From Bacillota bacterium (lineage in GTDB: Bacteria; Bacillota; Desulfotomaculia; Desulfotomaculales; Desulfallaceae), in contig JAEXOR010000041.1 of NCBI GenBank assembly GCA_023439185.1, forward strand, positions 1-64,000: a stretch of DNA of 64,000 bases, read 5' to 3'. The notes beneath the pieces are model-generated. The model searched no databases. It was not told the DNA's origin and saw nothing but the letters and a program-made list of their open reading frames with translations. The translations under genes were made by a program, and so were the position numbers. Below, piece by piece: positions 40,382-49,633 of this stretch. The stretch's first letter is position 1, and the number at the start of each line of letters is the position of its first letter.

Positions 40382-42298
40382 ATGAACATGACGCAAAAAA
40401 TTATCTCCGCCCACCTGGCGGAGGGTAACATGACCCCGGGAGAGGAAATAGCCATTAAGATCGACCAGACCCTGACCCAGGACGCCACCGGCACCATGGC
40501 TTACCTGGAGTTCGAAGCCATCGGGCTGCCGCGGGTTAAAACCGAGCTTTCTGTCAGCTACGTGGACCATAACACCCTGCAGGTGGGCTTTGAGAACGCC
40601 GACGACCACCGGTTTCTGCAAAGCGCCGCCGCCAGGTTCGGCGTTTATTTTTCCCGCATGGGCAACGGTATCTGCCATCAGGTGCACCTGGAGCGGTTCG
40701 GCAAACCGGGTAAAACGCTGCTGGGCTCGGACAGTCACACCCCCACCTGCGGCGGGTTGGGCATGCTGGCCATCGGCGCCGGGGGCCTGGACGTGGCCAC
40801 CGCCATGGCGGGTTATCCCTTTTATGTGAAAATGCCCGGGGTGGTAAATATCCGGCTGCACGGCAAACCGGCTCCTTGGGTGGCCGCCAAGGACATCATT
40901 TTGGAAGTGCTGCGGCGCCTCACCGTCAAGGGCGGCGTGGGCAAGGTAATGGAATACACCGGCGAGGGTGTCGCTTACCTAAGCGTGCCCGAGCGGGCTA
41001 CCATCACCAATATGGGGGCCGAACTGGGGGCCACCGCCTCAATTTTCCCCGGTGACGAGGCCACCAGGCGGTTCCTGGCCGCCCAGGGCCGGGAGCAGGA
41101 TTTCACGCCGCTGCAGCCCGATCCCGATGCCGCCTACGACGAAACGGCGGACATCGATTTAAGCGCCCTGGAACCGCTTATCGCCCTGCCGCATATGCCC
41201 GATAAAGTGGTTAAAGTATCCGCAGTGGCGGGCCGTCCGGTGAACCAGGTGTTTATCGGCAGCTGCACCAACTCCTCGTACACCGATTTAATGAAAGTAG
41301 CCGCCATTTTAAAGGGGCGGATTGTCAATCCCGGGGTCAGCCTGGTGGTTGCCCCCGGCTCCCGGCAGGTGCTTACCGCACTGGCCGCCAACGGCGCGCT
41401 GGCCGATCTGGTGAACGCCGGAGCCAGGATTCTGGAGTGCGCCTGTGGTCCCTGCGTAGGAGTGGGTCAGTCGCCCGTTTCCGCCGGGGTTTCCCTGCGT
41501 ACCTCCAACCGCAATTTCGAGGGGCGCAGCGGCACCGCCGACGCCGAAATTTATCTGGTCAGCTGCGAAACAGCGGCGGCCTCCGCCCTGGCCGGTGTAA
41601 TCACTGACCCGCGCGGTCTGGGAGAGCCCGTCCAAGTGGCCATGCCGGAAAAATTCCCGGCGGACGACCGGATGATCATCCCGCCGCCGGAACCCGGTGC
41701 GGACCTGCCCCTGGTGATGGGGCCGAACATCAAGTCATTGCCCGTGGCGACACCGCTGGCCGAACAAATCCAGGGAGAAGTGCTGCTCAAGGTGGGCGAC
41801 AACATCACCACCGACCATATCATGCCGGCGGGGGCCAAGATCCTGGCGCTGCGTTCCAATGTCCCGGCCATTTCCATGCATTGTTTCAGCGCGGTGGACC
41901 CGACCTTTCCGCAGCGGGCGCTGGCTGCCGGCGGCGGCATCCTGGTGGGCGGCCTGAACTACGGCCAGGGCTCCAGCCGGGAGCACGCTGCTTTGGCGCC
42001 GCTGTACCTGGGAATCAAGGCGGTGCTGGCCAAAAGCTTTGCCCGCATTCACATGCAGAACCTGGTCAACTTCGGTTTGCTGCCGCTGACCTTTGCCGAC
42101 GAGGCCGACTACGACGACATTCAGCCGGGCGACCGTTTAATTATTGAAGACCTGCGGGTAAGTCTGCCCGCCAATACCGTACAGGCGCGCAACGTCCGCA
42201 GCGGCAAAATATATTCGGTAAAGCACGCCCTGTCCGGGCGGCAAATAGAGATCCTTCTGGCCGGCGGCTTGCTCAAATACGTCGAAAAAAACGTTTAA
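40382..42298 (+). CDS. Aconitate hydratase (LeuC/LeuD-like single chain)
   Basis: Interconverts citrate and isocitrate with a 4Fe-4S cluster; 638 residues, the shorter aconitase class related to isopropylmalate isomerase. Cluster ligands lie in FIGSCTNSSYTDL (about residue 300) and ECACGPCVGVG (about 358-361). Other motifs: LLGSDSHTPTCGGLGMLAIG, the C-terminal swivel domain NYGQGSSREHAALAPLYLGI and KSFARIHMQNLVNFGLLPL. Start ATG 40382 after AAGGAG; ATG 40388 is possible. Homoaconitase or isopropylmalate activity cannot be excluded. Confidence 0.92.
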   Translation: MNMTQKIISAHLAEGNMTPGEEIAIKIDQTLTQDATGTMAYLEFEAIGLPRVKTELSVSYVDHNTLQVGFENADDHRFLQSAAARFGVYFSRMGNGICHQVHLERFGKPGKTLLGSDSHTPTCGGLGMLAIGAGGLDVATAMAGYPFYVKMPGVVNIRLHGKPAPWVAAKDIILEVLRRLTVKGGVGKVMEYTGEGVAYLSVPERATITNMGAELGATASIFPGDEATRRFLAAQGREQDFTPLQPDPDAAYDETADIDLSALEPLIALPHMPDKVVKVSAVAGRPVNQVFIGSCTNSSYTDLMKVAAILKGRIVNPGVSLVVAPGSRQVLTALAANGALADLVNAGARILECACGPCVGVGQSPVSAGVSLRTSNRNFEGRSGTADAEIYLVSCETAAASALAGVITDPRGLGEPVQVAMPEKFPADDRMIIPPPEPGADLPLVMGPNIKSLPVATPLAEQIQGEVLLKVGDNITTDHIMPAGAKILALRSNVPAISMHCFSAVDPTFPQRALAAGGGILVGGLNYGQGSSREHAALAPLYLGIKAVLAKSFARIHMQNLVNFGLLPLTFADEADYDDIQPGDRLIIEDLRVSLPANTVQARNVRSGKIYSVKHALSGRQIEILLAGGLLKYVEKNV

Positions 42299-42338
42299 TT
42301 CCTACCCGGGCAACCACGGGGGGGTAGTAGTTTTAATT

Positions 42339-42418
42339 GTAGGGGCACCCCTCGCGGGTGCCCGGTTCACCCATACCCCGGCATTATAAATTCGGGCACC
42401 CGCGAGGGGTGCCCCTAC
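42339..42418. repeat. Perfect 26-bp inverted repeat (GTAGGGGCACCCC type)
   Basis: GTAGGGGCACCCCTCGCGGG with TGCCCG (42339-42364) is perfectly complementary to 42393-42418, around a 28-base loop. It lies in the 147-base gap between acn and the DUF401 gene. It could act as a bidirectional hairpin barrier. GTAGGGGC(G/A)CCC repeats of this kind are widely scattered in bacterial genomes. A collapsed version lies at 47276-47291. Confidence 0.85.
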
Positions 42419-42445
42419 TCTATTGTTGGAAAAGACGGAGGAGCT

Positions 42446-43678
42446 ATGCTGCCGTTATTGAAGGTATTGGCCGTATTTGGGTTAATCGTATTTTTGCTGC
42501 GCAGGAATTACAATATCGGATGGATCATGCTGGCGGGGGCGGCGGTGCTGGGTTTGATTTTCGGCCTGGGTCCCGTCCCCCTGCTCAGGCAGTTGGCTTT
42601 AACTTTAATTGATCCGCTGACAGTTTCATTAATTGTAATCCTGGTTTTAATCATGATCATGGAGTCGGCGATGCGCAAATCCGGCATGATGGACGCCATG
42701 ACCGGCGCCCTGTTTCACCTGCCCTTAAACCACCGCTTGATTTTTGTGGCCATACCGGCCATTATCGGACTGCTGCCTTCGGCCGGCGGAGCCAGATTCT
42801 CGGCGCCGCTGGTGGCACAGGCCACGGCCGGTTTTCCTTACCGGGCTGAAGACCGGGTTTTTATCAACTACTGGTTCCGCCACGTCTGGGAGTTTTCCCT
42901 GCCCCTTTACCCCGGTTTGATTCTGGCCGCCCACATATCCGGAATTCCACTGGGCACTATTATTTTGTGGCAATGGCCTTTTACCGTTGCCTGGGCCGTC
43001 CTGGGTTACTGGTATTTTTTCAAGCTCCGGCGGGGCGGCCGGGCGGATGACGCGGATGACCGCAGTGCCGCGGCCGGGGAAGACAACACCGTTCGGTCTG
43101 GCCGGGCGCTGCGCACCCTGGCTGCCAGCACCTGGCCCCTGTGGTTTACAGTGCTGCTGGTGCTGGTGCACGCCCCCATGGTATGGGTGTTGTGCGGAGT
43201 GCTGGCGCTGTTAATGGTGTGGAAAAGATACCCGCCAAGACAGGTATGGCTGAACCTGCGGGAACCCATGACCCTGAAAATCGTTATTCTCATCTGGGGC
43301 ATCATGTCTTTCAAGGACGTCCTGGTGCTCTCCGGGGCCGTGGTCCAGGTAAGCGATGCCATTATGGCGCTGGGCGTGCCCCTGGTGCTGGTAACGATCA
43401 TCCTCCCCCTGCTGATTGGGGTGCTGACCGGTCTGCTGCAGGCCTGTATCGGGGTCTCCTTCCCGCTGGTGATGTCGGTGCTGGCCGAGCCCACTGCGGC
43501 CTACGTGATGCTGGCCTATGTGGCCGGGGTGGTGGGTGTGATGCTTTCGCCGGTACACCTGTGCCTGGTGTTGACGGTGGAATATTTTCGCGCCGACTTT
43601 TTACGCTGCTACCGGCCGCTGCTGGCGCCCAGCCTGCTGGTGATGGCCGGCGCCGCGGGATTGTTTTGGTTTATGTAA
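42446..43678 (+). CDS. DUF401-family integral membrane protein
   Basis: 410 residues with about ten hydrophobic segments, beginning MLPLLKVLAVFGLIVFLLRR. Segments AIPAIIGLLPSAGGARFSAP and NYWFRHVWEFSLPLYPGLIL, and near the end LQACIGVSFPLVMSVLAEPT, match the TIGR00529/DUF401 family, an uncharacterised relative of ion-transporter superfamily proteins. ATG 42446 after GGAGGAGCT. No functional link to acn is visible. Confidence 0.85.
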   Translation: MLPLLKVLAVFGLIVFLLRRNYNIGWIMLAGAAVLGLIFGLGPVPLLRQLALTLIDPLTVSLIVILVLIMIMESAMRKSGMMDAMTGALFHLPLNHRLIFVAIPAIIGLLPSAGGARFSAPLVAQATAGFPYRAEDRVFINYWFRHVWEFSLPLYPGLILAAHISGIPLGTIILWQWPFTVAWAVLGYWYFFKLRRGGRADDADDRSAAAGEDNTVRSGRALRTLAASTWPLWFTVLLVLVHAPMVWVLCGVLALLMVWKRYPPRQVWLNLREPMTLKIVILIWGIMSFKDVLVLSGAVVQVSDAIMALGVPLVLVTIILPLLIGVLTGLLQACIGVSFPLVMSVLAEPTAAYVMLAYVAGVVGVMLSPVHLCLVLTVEYFRADFLRCYRPLLAPSLLVMAGAAGLFWFM

Positions 43679-43778
43679 CAGCCAAACTTTTGGGTTCGGA
43701 GCAGGATTTTCCGCACAGGCCAAGAAGTTTTCTGCAAAGAGGTAAAATATAGGTAATTGTCGCGGGAAGGTACGGAGC

Positions 43779-44477
43779 ATGGAATTGTGGACGATATTTT
43801 GGACCGCCCTGGTGGTGGGTTTTTCCGGCGCCATGATGCCGGGGCCGCTATTGACGGTGACCATTGGTGAATCGGTGCGCCGGGGTTTTATGGCCGGTCC
43901 GCTGATTGTGCTGGGCCACGCCATCCTGGAAATAGTGCTGGTGGTGCTGCTGGTGCTGGGATTGGCCCAGTGGCTGGCCTCGGGTCAAGTGCATACGGTA
44001 ATCGCGCTGGTGGGGGGAGCGTTTCTGGTTTACATGGGTTGGACTATGACCCGGGACGCCTGGCAGGGCCGCGTATCGCTGGACCTGGACGCCCAGGGGA
44101 GCGCCGGGCCGCCGGCAAGCAAATCCGCGGATGCGGCGGTGCGGGACCCCGCGAACGCAAAGGCCGCCGGGCCGGGCATGCATCCGGTGGTTGCAGGCAT
44201 TCTGGTCAGCTTGTCCAACCCCTATTTTACTTTTTGGTGGGCCACTGTGGGCCTGGGCTTTATCATCACCTCCATTGCCTTCGGAACCGCCGGCCTGGTT
44301 GCCTTCATCATTGGACATCTGCTGTCGGATCTGATCTGGTACAGTCTGGTGTCGGGCGCCGTGGCCGGCGGGCGCCGCTTTATGAGCCAGCAGGTGTACC
44401 GGGGCGTTATCGCCGTGTGCGGCGTTTTTCTGGTGGGCCTGGGAGCATATTTTTTCATCATCCGGGGCATTGCATGA
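43779..44477 (+). CDS. LysE-family transporter
   Basis: 232 residues, six hydrophobic segments. The N-terminus ALVVGFSGAMMPGPLLTVTI contains the family's GxxPGP motif; later SLSNPYFTFWWATVGLGF is also typical. Family members export amino acids or related molecules. A polar loop (about 100-130) separates the two three-helix halves. Substrate unknown. It ends about 100 bases before the MEMO/AMMECR1 gene. Confidence 0.9.
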   Translation: MELWTIFWTALVVGFSGAMMPGPLLTVTIGESVRRGFMAGPLIVLGHAILEIVLVVLLVLGLAQWLASGQVHTVIALVGGAFLVYMGWTMTRDAWQGRVSLDLDAQGSAGPPASKSADAAVRDPANAKAAGPGMHPVVAGILVSLSNPYFTFWWATVGLGFIITSIAFGTAGLVAFIIGHLLSDLIWYSLVSGAVAGGRRFMSQQVYRGVIAVCGVFLVGLGAYFFIIRGIA

Positions 44478-44507
44478 AGGTATTTGATGCGGGTGAAACT
44501 ATTGTGG

Positions 44508-44555
44508 ACAGTCTAAAGTCGAAAGATATTTGTCGAGCTTTGACCTTTGACTATA
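44508..44555. repeat. Short AGTC/GACTTT-type repeat tract
   Basis: ACAGTCTAAAGTCGAAAGAT followed by GAGCTTTGACCTTTGACTAT: the two halves are roughly complementary and reuse the same unit as the rpmC-rpsQ gap (4994-5055). Non-coding; immediately before the ribosome site of the next gene. Confidence 0.45.
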
Positions 44556-44580
44556 CTATTGAAAGGGGATGGGTCCTGTC

Positions 44581-45990
44581 ATGCCGGTAGTGATGTGTGG
44601 AATTTGCCCCCATCCGCCCGTCATGGTGCCCGAAGTGGGCCAGGGGCGGGACGATGGGGTTGCCCGGACCAAGGAAGCCATGCTGGAACTGGGCCGCCTG
44701 GTGCGGGACAGCGGCGCCCAAACCCTGGTGATGATCAGTCCGCACGCCACAGTGTTTGCCGACGCCATTGCCATCAACACCAATCCGGAATTAAAAGGTG
44801 ACCTGGGTCAATTCGGCGCTTCCGGCGTCAAATTCAGCCTGGACAATGACCTGGAACTGGCCGGGGAAATCCTTTCCGCCGCCTCCCGGGCGGGCATTGT
44901 GACCGTTGGTATGGACAAAAAGCTGGCCGCCCGGTACGGGCTGACCACTGAACTGGACCACGGCATTACAGCCCCGCTTTACTTTATCCGCGCCGCCGGG
45001 GTGGACCTGCCCCTGGTGCATGTATCCATGGGGATGTTTCCGTTCCCCAAACTTTATTCCTTCGGCATAGCGCTGCGGGACGCCGCCGCCAGGCTGGATC
45101 GCAAGGTGGCCGTGCTGGCCAGCGGGGATCTGTCGCACCGGCTCACCCGGGACGCTCCGGCGGGGTATGATCCAGCCGGGCAGGAATACGACCGGCGGAT
45201 CGTGGAACTGACGCGGGGCATGGACATTGAGGGGTTCCAGGACATCGACCCCGGCCTGCTGGAACAGGCCGGCGAGTGCGGCCTGCGGTCCATCGTCATG
45301 ATGCTGGGCGCCCTGGACGGCCTGGCGGTGCAAAGCCGGGTGCTGTCCTACGAGGGTCCCTTCGGGGTGGGCTACATGGTGGCCGTCCTGTTGCCCGGCG
45401 AGCCCGACGCCGGCCGCCGGCTGGAGGATAAACTGTATGCCCGGGGTGATGAAAAAACCACCCGGAAGCGGGCGGGGGAAAGCTACCCCGTCAGGCTTGC
45501 CCGGGATATCCTGGAGCGGTATTTCGACGGGCAAAGGGAAGTGGCCATTGACCCCGCGGAGGCGCCGGAGGAATTTGCCGCCCGCCGGGCGGGCGTGTTT
45601 GTCTCCTTGAAAAAACACGGCCAGCTCCGGGGCTGTATCGGCACCATCGAGCCAACGCGGGATAATATAATAGAGGAAATAGCCGAAAACGCAATCAGCG
45701 CGGCGATGCGGGACCCGCGCTTTCCCCCGGTGCAGGAAGACGAACTGGCCGAACTGGATATTTCGGTGGATATTCTTGCAGCGCCCGAACCGGTTCAGAG
45801 CCAGGACCAGTTGGATCCCAAAAAATACGGCGTCATTGTATCGTCCGGAGGCCGGCGGGGACTGCTGCTGCCCGACCTGGAGGGCGTCGACACCGTCTCC
45901 GAGCAGGTGGACATCGCCAGGCAGAAGGCGGGCATCAGCCCCGGCGAGCCCGTGCAACTGGAACGTTTTGCAGTAATCCGCTATCGATAA
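44581..45990 (+). CDS. AmmeMemoRadiSam proteins B and A fused (MEMO + AMMECR1)
   Basis: 469 residues. The N-terminal part (1-265) is a MEMO/LigB-type domain with candidate metal-site residues in ICPHPPVM, MISPHATVF, TTELDHGITAPLYF and LASGDLSHRL. The C-terminal part (about 285-469) is AMMECR1, with the hallmark LRGCIGTIEPTRDNI and VSSGGRRGLLLPDLEGVDTV. Stand-alone homologues exist as separate genes; here both are one chain, and the third partner, a radical SAM enzyme, follows at 46201. The biochemical role of this set is not established. ATG 44581 is preferred; ATG 44569 is too close to the GAAAGGGG site. Confidence 0.92.
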   Translation: MPVVMCGICPHPPVMVPEVGQGRDDGVARTKEAMLELGRLVRDSGAQTLVMISPHATVFADAIAINTNPELKGDLGQFGASGVKFSLDNDLELAGEILSAASRAGIVTVGMDKKLAARYGLTTELDHGITAPLYFIRAAGVDLPLVHVSMGMFPFPKLYSFGIALRDAAARLDRKVAVLASGDLSHRLTRDAPAGYDPAGQEYDRRIVELTRGMDIEGFQDIDPGLLEQAGECGLRSIVMMLGALDGLAVQSRVLSYEGPFGVGYMVAVLLPGEPDAGRRLEDKLYARGDEKTTRKRAGESYPVRLARDILERYFDGQREVAIDPAEAPEEFAARRAGVFVSLKKHGQLRGCIGTIEPTRDNIIEEIAENAISAAMRDPRFPPVQEDELAELDISVDILAAPEPVQSQDQLDPKKYGVIVSSGGRRGLLLPDLEGVDTVSEQVDIARQKAGISPGEPVQLERFAVIRYR

Positions 45991-46101
45991 GTAGTCAGGA
46001 GAAAGAAAATAGAAAACAAGAAAAATAAGCAGGAATCAGGACTTAAGAACGAAGGTCAGAAAAAAAACTGTCTACAGTTTTAAGGCATTCTAAATCTCAA
46101 G

Positions 46102-46180
46102 CAACACCTGGCACAACTTGCAACATTGGAATTATTTGTCTCTAACTTTTAACAAAATCAACTTTTAACACCTGGCACCA
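46102..46180. repeat. R1 repeat, right-half copies (e)
   Basis: The 210-base gap 45991-46200 holds AGTC-type filler (45991-46035), one R1 end AACACCTGGCACA (46102-46114), CTTGCAAC, and a second right half ending AACTTTTAACACCTGGCACC at 46161-46180. The left arm is missing. It ends 20 bases before the radical SAM gene. Confidence 0.75.
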
Positions 46181-46200
46181 GAGGTGAAGGTGGTGAGGCT

Positions 46201-47202
46201 GTGGAGCGCGAAGTGATGTTTTATGATCCCGGTCCGGGCGGCTGCGCCGACTGTAAGGTCTGCCCGCGGCTGTGCAAAATACCGCCGGGCAAGCGGGGCT
46301 TTTGCCGGGTGCGGGAAAACCGGGACGGTGTTTTGTACGCCGTCAATTACGGCCGGTGTTCGGCCCGGGCCCTGGACCCCATTGAAAAAAAACCGCTGTA
46401 TCATTTTCACCCCGGCAGCTTGGTCCTGTCCCTGGGCACGGTGGGGTGCAACCTGCACTGCGGTTTTTGCCAGAACTGGCAGATCGCCCATGAAAGCCCG
46501 CCCACCGTTTATCTGGCCCCGGAGCAGGCGGTGGAACTGGCCCGGCAGCAAAAGGAGGATGGTTACCCCTGCATAGGCCTGGCTTATACTTACTCCGAAC
46601 CTTTCATGTGGTACGAATATGTTTACGATACCGCCAAAAAAGCCCGGCGGGCCGGTCTGAAAAATGTGCTGGTGACCAATGGTTACATAAATAAAGAGCC
46701 GCTTTTGGCGCTGTTGCCCTATATTGACGCCATGAATATCGACGTGAAAGCATTTACCGATGATTTTTATCAAACCAACTGCGCCGGCCGGCTGGACCCG
46801 GTGCTGCGCACCGTGGAGACAGCCGCCAAGCATTGTCATGTGGAAATTACCACCCTGCTGGTGACCGGGCTCAATGACAGTGCGGAAGAAGTGGAACGGC
46901 TGACAGATTGGCTGGCCGCCTTGGACCCGGAGATACCGTTGCATTTTTCCCGCTATTTTCCGGACTACAAGATGAATTTGCCTCCCACCCCGCTGCATTT
47001 CCTGTCCCGGGCCCGGGAAACAGCCTTGAAAAAGCTGCGCTACGTTTACATAGGCAATGCTCCGGAACTGGGCGCGTCCGATACCCGCTGCCCGGGCTGC
47101 GGCAAACTGCTCGTCGGGCGGCAGGGCTACCAGGTGCGGCCCGAGGGAATAGCCGGCAACGGCTGCCCGGCGTGCGGGGAAAAAATTGCAATGGTGCATT
47201 AA
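46201..47202 (+). CDS. AmmeMemoRadiSam system radical SAM enzyme
   Basis: 333 residues. The radical SAM cluster motif is GCNLHCGFCQNWQIAHESP (CxxxCxxC, about residues 84-91). An N-terminal Cys cluster (CADCKVCPRLCKIPPG, then FC) and a C-terminal zinc-ribbon-like CPGCGKLL ... GCPACGEK flank it. Related to pyruvate-formate-lyase activating enzymes. Expected to act with the MEMO-AMMECR1 fusion just upstream; substrate unknown. GTG 46201 with AGGTGAAGGTGG upstream. Confidence 0.93.
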   Translation: MEREVMFYDPGPGGCADCKVCPRLCKIPPGKRGFCRVRENRDGVLYAVNYGRCSARALDPIEKKPLYHFHPGSLVLSLGTVGCNLHCGFCQNWQIAHESPPTVYLAPEQAVELARQQKEDGYPCIGLAYTYSEPFMWYEYVYDTAKKARRAGLKNVLVTNGYINKEPLLALLPYIDAMNIDVKAFTDDFYQTNCAGRLDPVLRTVETAAKHCHVEITTLLVTGLNDSAEEVERLTDWLAALDPEIPLHFSRYFPDYKMNLPPTPLHFLSRARETALKKLRYVYIGNAPELGASDTRCPGCGKLLVGRQGYQVRPEGIAGNGCPACGEKIAMVH

Positions 47203-47230
47203 GGTCTAAGGCAATAGGGGAACAAATAAA

Positions 47231-47291
47231 AGTATACAGGAGTCAGTAGTCAGGAGAAAAGATAAAAAAATAAGGTAGGGGCGCCCCTACA
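47231..47291. repeat. AGTC repeat plus collapsed GTAGGGGC palindrome
   Basis: AAGTATACAGGAGTCAGTAG repeats the filler unit seen at 4994 and 45991. At 47276-47291 lies the perfect 16-base palindrome GTAGGGGCGCCCCTAC, exactly the outer eight bases of each arm of the 42339-42418 element joined together, as if the interior had been deleted. Confidence 0.65.
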
Positions 47292-47347
47292 ATAAAAAAC
47301 AAGAACCAATAAACAGGGAAATAATCAGTGAATCGGGAGTTGTTATA

Positions 47348-49612
47348 TTGGCCAAAGCCAGAACCGAAGAAACCAAGCGCATGATCCACGAACACATACC
47401 GGAAGGGACAACCATCACTCTGCAGGAATTGTGGGATCAGGCCGGCGGCAATATGGACGCCTTTTTCGGCGCTCTGCAGTCCCTGGCCGCCCGGGGCGAG
47501 ATTACCGCCTCCGGCCCCCGGGACGGCGACCCGGAACAAATTCTCCTGTCCCGGGGGCCGGGTGAGGAAACCGAAACGGCGGTTTCAAATAAAGAAAAGT
47601 CCGAAGCCGCCAAACTGATTGCCGTGGGAATTCCGCAGCTTAGAGCGTCCAATATGGAACGGGCCGGCCGGATGGCCCGGGATATTTTAAAAGACGGGAT
47701 CCCGCGCACCAAGGAACAACTGGGTTCCATCATGGAACTGCCGGCGGGCTGGCCGGGCGGCCTGCCGGACGTGCTCCGACTACCCGACGGCTCCTATACC
47801 CTGCGGAACACCGCTACGGGGACGGCGGAGCTGTCCCGGCGGGCCGGGGAGTCCCATGCCCGCACAGAGGAAGTGCGTCGGCACCGCCGTTTGCTGGACG
47901 AACTGCTCCAAGAGCAGGAAACCGTTTCCGATGAAGAAATAGAGCGTCACCTGGGCGCCAAGCTCCTGCCCGAGGCCGCTGCGCACCTGATGCGCCTGCC
48001 CGACGGCAGGTATACTCATCCGGACAGCGACGCGGCCTGGGAAGAGGTGGGCCGCTATTTGTCCCGCAGCGAGCCGGTGCAGCGCAAGGATTTCATGCGC
48101 ATGTTCAAACGGCACCGGGAACTGGTGGCTCATATTAAAATGGGCCGGGAGGAACCGCCCTTTGTGATCCTGCCCGACGGGCGCATCACCGTGGAAACGC
48201 GTCACGAAGGCCGGGAGGAGCTGCGCCGGCGGGAGATCCTGGCCTATGTGCATTATACTTTAAAAGAGCGTATGGGCGGGCGCTCCTTCTTTACCCTGGA
48301 GGATTTCGCGCCCCGGGAACGGGTGCTGGCCAAACAGGAGGCGCTGCAGGCCGGCTGTGTGGAACTGAAACTGAACCGGCGCGACATGTTCGCTGCGCCC
48401 ATCAAGACCACTCCGGACCGCATTGCCAGGGAATTAAAAGAAATCACCGGACTGGATCTGCCCTCCCGGGGCGGTCCCACGGTGCCGGCAACCTATCTGG
48501 TGGAAAACTCGCTCAGTGCCAGGGAAGCGGCGCGCCGTCTGGGTGTTCGCCCCGGCGAAATCAACAACCTGTACGACCAGGGCTTTCTGCAGGGCTTCCG
48601 CATGGAGGGGGCCGGGCGTTACTGGCGTTTCTCGGTGGATGCGCTGCGCAGTTCCCCCAACACCGAACGGCTGCTGAAGCGGGCTGAAAGGGTTAAACTG
48701 TCCGACGCCGGCCGCATCCTTGGTTTGACCCAGGAACAGGTCCGGCGTCTGGTTAAGGAAGGCTACCTGCGCAACGCCGGCCGCACCGGTCCGGAAGAGG
48801 GCCAACTGCGCCGGGGCGACGTGGAAGATCTGCTCAAAGAATTGCCCGATATCAAGGCGGCCTGGGAAGAGACCCCGGGGGCCGGCGCCGATCGTCCCGT
48901 GCGTCGCCGCAAACGCCGGCCCAGGCGCCGGGAGCAGGAGACGGTTATATCCCCGGGTCCCATCGTACTGGACAAATACCAGGAAAAATCCATTGCCGCA
49001 CTGCTGGCGGGCCATTCCGTGCTGGTGGCCGCCCCCACCGGCACCGGCAAAACCCTGGTGGCCGAAAAACTGGTGGAACGGATCCTCGAACAGGACCGCG
49101 AAGTGATTTACACTTCGCCCTTAAAGGCTTTGTCCAACCAGAAATTCCGGGATTTCGCCAAATTGTACGGCCACCACCGGGTGGGCCTGATCACCGGCGA
49201 TATCTCCATTAATGAGCGGGCGCAGCTGCTGGTGATGACCACCGAGATCTTCCGCAACTGGTGTTTTTCCAACCCGGATTGGATGGAAGGCATCTCCCAC
49301 GTGATCTTTGACGAAGTACACTACCTGGACGATGTGGAGCGGGGCACCGCCTGGGAGGAAAGCATCATTTTTGCGCCGCCCCACATCCGCATCCTGGGGC
49401 TTTCCGCCACTGTGCCCAATATTCACGACCTGGCCGCCTGGATGGAGGAAGTGCGGGGCGAAAAAGTAGTGGTGGTGGAGGAATACCGCCGGGCGGTGCC
49501 GCTGGTGATCAACTGGCTCACCCCGGACCACGAAGTGCTGGACGAAGACGAAGCCCGGGACGAAATCGAGGCGCTGCGTCTGGCAGGCAACAGGCGCCAG
49601 TACACGGGCTAA
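47348..49612 (+). CDS. Ski2-like DExH helicase, N-terminal part (domain 1 with long N-terminal extension)
   Basis: 754 residues ending at an in-frame TAA (49610-49612). The first 540 residues hold three similar modules ending in LPDGSYT, LPDGRYT and LPDGRIT (about 146, 216 and 274), then two excisionase/MerR-like helix-turn-helix units (LSAREAARRLGVRPGEINNL; LSDAGRILGLTQEQVRRLVK) and a basic linker RRRKRRPRRR. Helicase domain 1 follows: Walker A APTGTGKT (about 561-568), TSPLKALSNQKF, box II FDEVHYLDD (about 654-662) and LSATVPN. Domain 2 is in the next frame, in the same phase. TTG 47348 with GGGAG upstream. Confidence 0.85.
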   Translation: MAKARTEETKRMIHEHIPEGTTITLQELWDQAGGNMDAFFGALQSLAARGEITASGPRDGDPEQILLSRGPGEETETAVSNKEKSEAAKLIAVGIPQLRASNMERAGRMARDILKDGIPRTKEQLGSIMELPAGWPGGLPDVLRLPDGSYTLRNTATGTAELSRRAGESHARTEEVRRHRRLLDELLQEQETVSDEEIERHLGAKLLPEAAAHLMRLPDGRYTHPDSDAAWEEVGRYLSRSEPVQRKDFMRMFKRHRELVAHIKMGREEPPFVILPDGRITVETRHEGREELRRREILAYVHYTLKERMGGRSFFTLEDFAPRERVLAKQEALQAGCVELKLNRRDMFAAPIKTTPDRIARELKEITGLDLPSRGGPTVPATYLVENSLSAREAARRLGVRPGEINNLYDQGFLQGFRMEGAGRYWRFSVDALRSSPNTERLLKRAERVKLSDAGRILGLTQEQVRRLVKEGYLRNAGRTGPEEGQLRRGDVEDLLKELPDIKAAWEETPGAGADRPVRRRKRRPRRREQETVISPGPIVLDKYQEKSIAALLAGHSVLVAAPTGTGKTLVAEKLVERILEQDREVIYTSPLKALSNQKFRDFAKLYGHHRVGLITGDISINERAQLLVMTTEIFRNWCFSNPDWMEGISHVIFDEVHYLDDVERGTAWEESIIFAPPHIRILGLSATVPNIHDLAAWMEEVRGEKVVVVEEYRRAVPLVINWLTPDHEVLDEDEARDEIEALRLAGNRRQYTG

Positions 49613-49633
49613 AGGCGAAGAGGGGGGATCACC

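Noticed and set aside
45991..46200. Possible small gene or RNA in the MEMO-radical SAM gap
   Set aside because: The gap is composed of AGTC filler and R1 half-copies; no conserved RNA fold or credible reading frame.
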